NCBI GenBank assembly: GCA_944990035.1
Contig: CALYLX010000066.1
Coordinates: 1,116,001-1,180,000, forward strand
Direction: 5' to 3'
DNA: 64,000 nucleotides
Origin: Clitopilus passeckerianus
Lineage: Eukaryota > Basidiomycota > Agaricomycetes > Agaricales > Entolomataceae
The notes under the pieces are model-generated. The model made no database searches and was not told the origin of the DNA. It saw nothing but the letters and a program-made list of their open reading frames with translations. Shown piece after piece: positions 59,356 through 64,000 of this stretch. Each line of letters opens with the position of its first letter. Position 1 is the first letter of the stretch. A program made the translations under genes and the position numbers.

Positions 59356-60605
59356 GGCTTCGAAGAAGGAGCGTGAGGACCACACTTCCCCATACCCTCC
59401 CTAGCTTTATACACATTGGCATCCGAGCAGGCTACGAAATTCCCTCCGCCGACGCGAGTGCAGGGCCCACCGAGAGACACCGCGTGTCGCCATCTGCAAA
59501 TTGACGAGATATGAATACTGACGCTGGATCCGATGGCAAGAAATTGGCGGCTTGGTCGGATAGCCAGGTTGCCGCATGACAGGCCAGAGTCAGGGGACGA
59601 TAGGGATACAAGATCCGTTTCTGACAGACCCGTGTCCCGAGGAACCGAGAAATTCGACCTTGATCCTCCTTCAAGCTGGGATACTATCCTGTGGCCCGTC
59701 AGTACGAGCCTCGTGCCGCTTCAGACCCGATGGAAGCTGTCAACGTGGTGCGCCGCAAGCCAGGCGCTCGTATGCCAAGGACCCTAGCAGAAGGCTTGCT
59801 GGGCGGCCAAATTCTTTACAAAACCTGGCATCGTTTGTGAAAACAAGTTGAATGTCGTTTCCTGAGTGGCTGGGCCAACTTGAAGGCAATTGCCGATGAT
59901 TCAATCATCGATCAGCGTCAATGCCACCGCCGCCGAAACGCGTCTTTGTCCCCGCACTGAAAAGTTGGATATTAAAAATCCATCATACAACTCTGGAGGT
60001 ATGAGTGAGGCTTCAGGGATGAAGATTTTTACATAGCCTAGACCCTCGCCTAGAAATGCTGCGTCGAAGCTCGGAAGTCCTTTGGGGGCCCGAATAAAGG
60101 CATTGAATAGTCGCACTTATTCACTTTGACGCTCGCCACGATCCGTGGCTTTTCTTGTCCTTGCATCTCCCCAGAGTACCCCGCCGGAGTCCAATCAACA
60201 TGTTAATCGAATATGGGGCTGTCAGGTGGCCGTCAGGTGGGATCAAAAGCCAATTCTTCGAGTGTCTCTTAGTCCCGGAAGGGTGGCATTTTCGCGTTGT
60301 CCTTTACCCTGCCAGCCAAGGAGGTGGACCGTCACCAGATGATTTCGCCTTCGAAGGCTGTTCCAGGACAAAACCTACTACCACACTGTCGCAGGGATTC
60401 CGACCCTGTCAAAAGAATGGTACAGCAGTCTCGCCTCAAATCATGATATTTTCGAATGCTGTCATCTCGTTATTACTCTACACTATTGGGTTGGAGAAAG
60501 AAAGATCATAGAGCCATCTACGGGCTCGGCTATCTGTTATCGAAAGGCCACAATTAAGAGGGCACAGCCGCACCATGCGCCGTCTGTTCCGACGCTACCA
60601 TGATG
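59356..60605. other. 1.25-kb intergenic stretch between ICMT copies 4 and 5
   Basis: No gene recognised on either strand; frames at 60145-60511 (plus) have no match. Holds the promoter of copy 4 and the 3' flank of copy 5. Confidence 0.45.
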
Positions 60606-61308
60606 CTAAACTACTCCGGGAATTATCATGTAAGGCACCGTGACCTTCTGTGCGCATTCGTCCCACTCCGTCCCAAAATGTTTCCTGAGAAGTAACCAAC
60701 GCAGTGATCTGTGCGGCCGAGTAGAGGGCAAGAACCATCGCGATAGGGGCAGAGCTCAATACTCCCGACTCTCTGAGCTACGATCCGGGCGACACATACC
60801 AGACCCTGAGCCGACATATAAGAGAAGGTCGCTGGGTACGAGGGATGTCGTACGATGCTGTATGGGCAGTCGGTGACCAGGCGATGGTTATTGCGAGTAG
60901 ACATCGTGAACGTGAAGTGCTCGGCGAGGGTGTCGTAGCATCGTTTGCGCATCCATCCACCGAGGATAGCAAGGCTGAGGGCAATGACGGATAGTGAGGT
61001 CATATGGCAGCTTGTGCTCGTTGTGTTGTCGGTCAGTATTGAGAGGACCTCAGCAGCGCCGATAATCCAGTACATAGCCTTGGATGAGGTATGAGGTCGA
61101 TGATTCGTTCAATAAAATTAGGGGGAGACGTTACCTTCACCAAAGGTGTGAATGTATGAGAGCCTTTGTTCCAGCGGTCACTCCAGTCTCCGACGTGCAC
61201 AGTCTCTCCCTCTGAAGAGTAGTGAGGAGCGGTAAAGGTTGTGTGATATGCGAAATACATGGCTAGAACGCAAAGCGACCTCGCAAGAGCGGAAATTTCG
61301 TACGGCAT
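60606..61308 (-). pseudogene. ICMT-family methyltransferase, dead copy 5
   Basis: The first exon from ATG 61308 (MPYEISALARSLCVLAMYFA) and the start of the second (SILTDNTTSTSCHMTSLSVI) match the family, including CPYSIVRHPSYPA. After this the frame breaks: VWYVSPGS lies in another frame and is followed directly by a stop. The end motif LLRKHFGTEWDECAQKVTVP is in yet another frame, with sequence missing before it (the ED pair is lost). At least two indels therefore remove the C-terminal half of the enzyme. Splice sites of the single intron are still recognisable, so loss is fairly recent. Confidence 0.8.
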
Positions 61309-62105
61309 CGTGAGGGATGAGTGAGTTGATACGTGAGTCAATAAGTAAATCTTCTTCGTGAAGTTCCAGCCTTTTATCCCTCCAAAAATCGAGGCGGTTT
61401 GACATTATTTATATGACAGAGAGTGGCTGAGATCCACCGCAGGACATAAGCCATACTTGAGATCCAATTAGGACAATCTTTCCGGCCAAGATAAACGTTT
61501 TGACAGGTCTGGATCCTATCACTGTCTTCTCAGCGTGGCTGGAATATATGTGGAAATGCACGAACGGCAATTCCATCCAATATAAGAGTCCCTGTACCAC
61601 TTTATTCTGTACATATTCAGGTGGGAATCCTGCAACCCTCTGAAATTTCGACGACGGGATTAGATATGTTCATCGAACTCGAGGCATTCACTGCGTGCCG
61701 CATTTCCGAAGGCACTGTATTTGTCAGCGTTTTCAATAGTAGTAGAAAACTGAAATTTTTTGCATGTCACCTCAGGCTGAAGCGGAGGAAGCTATGCTTG
61801 GGGGAACCGATGAAGGACATACAAATGCCGAGGCTCTGCGATTGAACGGAGTATCGAAGGCAGAGAACCTCACTCTGTGCGATCATCTGAACAGTGGTGA
61901 CGGCCGCCTAACGTAGTTGCTACATGGGGACAGGTCGAGAATCACGGCAGACTACCGTTGAGCATCGTTTAACCAAACAGAACCACTCAGTGAAAAGTTT
62001 ATTTTTTCAGAGCCCAGGAGCTTAGATTAGGCCCAAAGGTACACCGAAAAGAAATGACATATTTTCCTCGGCTTGAGTACATGCGAATCGACATCCGAGC
62101 GGCTT
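61309..62105. other. Intergenic between ICMT copies 5 and 6
   Basis: No gene recognised. Short frames at 61409-61845 have no match. Confidence 0.45.
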
Positions 62106-62845
62106 TCACCATACACCTGGGACCAAAGCATATGGGACCTGTTGAACCCATCCTTCCCACTCCTTCCCAAAGGTCTTCTTCAACTGCTCGTCCTCTGCTG
62201 GTATCCTTGAGAGCAATAATGAGAGGAGAACACCAATCTCATAACCACCATAGAGCGTCAAAGACGCCGCAAGGAGAGGCATACGCGGAATTGTAGACTC
62301 CACAAGCCAGGAGCCCGACGAAGTGTACCAGATACCCAAGCCTGCGTATATCAGAGCAAGGGCTGTGTACGCTGGATGGCGGACGATACCATACGGTCCT
62401 TTCGTGACCAAGGTGTGATTCTTGCGGATAGCGAGGTCAAAAACGAAGTTTTCGTCCATGATCTTGAAACACTTCCACCTCCACCACGTCCCCAGCATAA
62501 TACAGCCCAATCCTACGACAGAGGCACTATTTAGGTCTAAGTCGGGCCGACTTCTACCTCCAAAGAGGATGCTAGCGATTTCAAGCAAGCCGATGGCCCA
62601 GAATGTGACCTACAGTGTGTGGTGAGTGATGATTAAAACATGGCTAGCAAATAGGTTAAAGTTGTGCTTACCACTCTGTAAAGCCCGTAGGGATTGCCAG
62701 CCTTAAGCCATCGCTCCCCAAGATCGTCAGTTTCGATGCGTTCTTCGTCCTTGGCGAAGTATGGAGGAGTTCCGTTCCATTGCCAAGCCATACAAATTGC
62801 AAGGATGCATGGAACTTTCAGCAATAATCGGGCTTCATGGTCCAT
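62106..62845 (-). CDS. ICMT/Ste14-family isoprenylcysteine methyltransferase, copy 6
   Basis: Two exons (62672-62845, 62106-62609) give 225 residues. The motifs GPYGIVRHPAYTA and EDEQLKKTFGKEWEGWVQQVPY are intact. The start MDHEARLLLKVPCILAICMA and several inner blocks (GGRSRPDLDLN, FDLAIRKNHTL, VESTIP) match copy 1 at 33.0 kb far better than the neighbouring copies. The two ICMT clusters therefore share this lineage. Confidence 0.85.
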
Positions 62846-64000
62846 GTTTGTAGTTCGCCAGTAGAGTGAGAGGGTGGTTGGGTGGAAGAAAGGCACCATA
62901 GAATGCAGCGCTATGCGTCATATATACCATTAAACCCTGCGCCTGAAAAGCGGAAATGTTCAAGACAATCGAGGTCATATGACGCTTCAAGAAGACACTC
63001 AAGAGTTGAGGCTCAAGTTACCGTGGGTACATTCTGCCTCCTCGAGCCTTCAAGCGTCAAGCAGTATGAGGCGTAGAGGAATCGCCAGGCGGAAAAGGAA
63101 AGATAATCTACAAGGCGCTTTTCGACTTTTCCGCCGTCCGAGACGCATGAGGTGGTCGCCAATTCCTTCAAAATAAAACAGCAAGTGTGGTTGCTGCTAA
63201 TGCGGCAAGGGACGGGCCTACAGACCCTACATATCTACCTTCCGTACTGCCAACAAACTGGTGGTCTCTTCCATTTAGCTCTAAATTCCGCCGTCATTTT
63301 CTTTGACAAAGAGAAGGGATTTGCAAGAATATTTCCAAGTGCTACATCAAGGCGAAAAAGTTGTGGAAGAACAAAAGGAGTAAGATTGGCCACGGTCACA
63401 TGACTCTGATGCCAAACCGCGTACATCCGTATTGGTGCTTGACGAAAGCTCTCGCTTTGTATCGTCCCAAACGGTAATACTGCCTTGGTGGTCCCCATGC
63501 TCTTAATATCACGATACGCTTCTCGTCTTGTCTTTCGGTGTCGAAAATATCATGGCAATATATGGACTGTGGGCCTATCATAGTATCAACCCTCAACTTT
63601 CGAACCAAATGGCAAATATTAATCGAGCCTCAAATCTTCCCGACGACCACAGTGGGGAACATCTTGGCGCTGTAGGCTTCTGGTAGGAAATATTGGACGC
63701 TTCAAGTAAATTATATCGAAGGAATTGGAGGCCGCTTTGCTGCATCGTTCAAGTCTGCGCTCCCAACAGGAAGACAACAAAAAGTGACGTAGGGGTTTCT
63801 GGCAACCGCCTTGATGAATAGACGACTGCAACCGGCAGAAGCTTTTACTTTGCTTGTGATCATCCTCGCAATTCTGTAGCATCCCTGGGGGTACAGTCCC
63901 CTCAACTACGGCCCTCAAGCAAAGGTGATAGCTGGAAAGCATCGTTGCAAGACTAGCTCAGTAAACTGGATCAGTGCGCCTACATCAAGCTCTGCTATCC
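62846..64000. other. Right edge without a recognised gene
   Basis: Promoter side of ICMT copy 6, then 1.1 kb with only short unmatched frames on both strands. A gene entering from outside the window cannot be excluded. Confidence 0.45.

Noticed and set aside
57726..62845. Search for mating pheromone precursors (short peptides ending in a CaaX box) beside the ICMT genes
   Set aside because: None of the short frames in the intergenic stretches ends with a convincing CaaX motif.

Overview
This window reads as nuclear DNA of a filamentous basidiomycete, most likely an Agaricomycete. Genes are short and packed, split by many introns of about 45-60 bp with GT...AG ends, and several proteins are typical of mushroom genomes: expanded RBR ubiquitin ligases, DUF6534-type membrane proteins and tandem isoprenylcysteine methyltransferases. 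The species cannot be named from the sequence alone. For most genes I chained exons by hand, requiring consistent splice phase and a total divisible by three. Where that worked I give a protein length.

Layout. 1-10 kb: a CipC-family gene (minus), a decayed F-box-like gene (minus), the ESCRT-II subunit VPS36 (plus), then about 2.2 kb with no gene I can see. 10-14 kb: a 30-exon glycogen phosphorylase with two 5-nt microexons. 14-25 kb: RBR ligase copies 1-3 in tandem (copy 2 frameshifted), a frameshifted F-box-like gene, and RBR copy 4, which diverges from kinetochore gene SPC25. 26-32 kb: a tRNA-like pol III element, a DUF6534-type membrane protein, a degenerate RBR copy 5, and an RGG-rich protein. 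33-36 kb: two methyltransferases (Ste14/ICMT family) and a hydrophobic-tailed protein. 36.76-43.67 kb: a complete Mutator-like (MULE) DNA transposon with 9-bp target duplications, terminal inverted repeats, arrays of the heptamer TGCACGC near both ends and one intact 11-exon gene. 44-48 kb: a PPxY membrane protein, mitochondrial ribosomal protein uS19m, and a STAND-N-like protein. 47.7-51.4 kb: two more F-box-like copies. 52-57 kb: the PAK kinase CLA4 and the CCR4-NOT subunit CNOT11. 57.7-63 kb: four more ICMT-family genes, one dead.

How the genes fit together. The housekeeping genes (GPH1, VPS36, SPC25, RSM19, CLA4, CNOT11) are intact and unrelated in pathway. Among them sit three expanding and decaying families: five RBR E3 ligases, four F-box-like proteins and six ICMT-like methyltransferases. 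Frameshifts and stops fall almost only in these families, and none was needed in about 2.6 kb of GPH1 exons or about 5 kb of transposase exons. This favours real pseudogenes over general sequencing error.

The most unusual item is the MULE. Its predicted 1,687-residue protein joins a GCM/WRKY-type zinc finger, an RNase H-like transposase core, a USP (C19)-like cysteine protease domain and a PHD finger.
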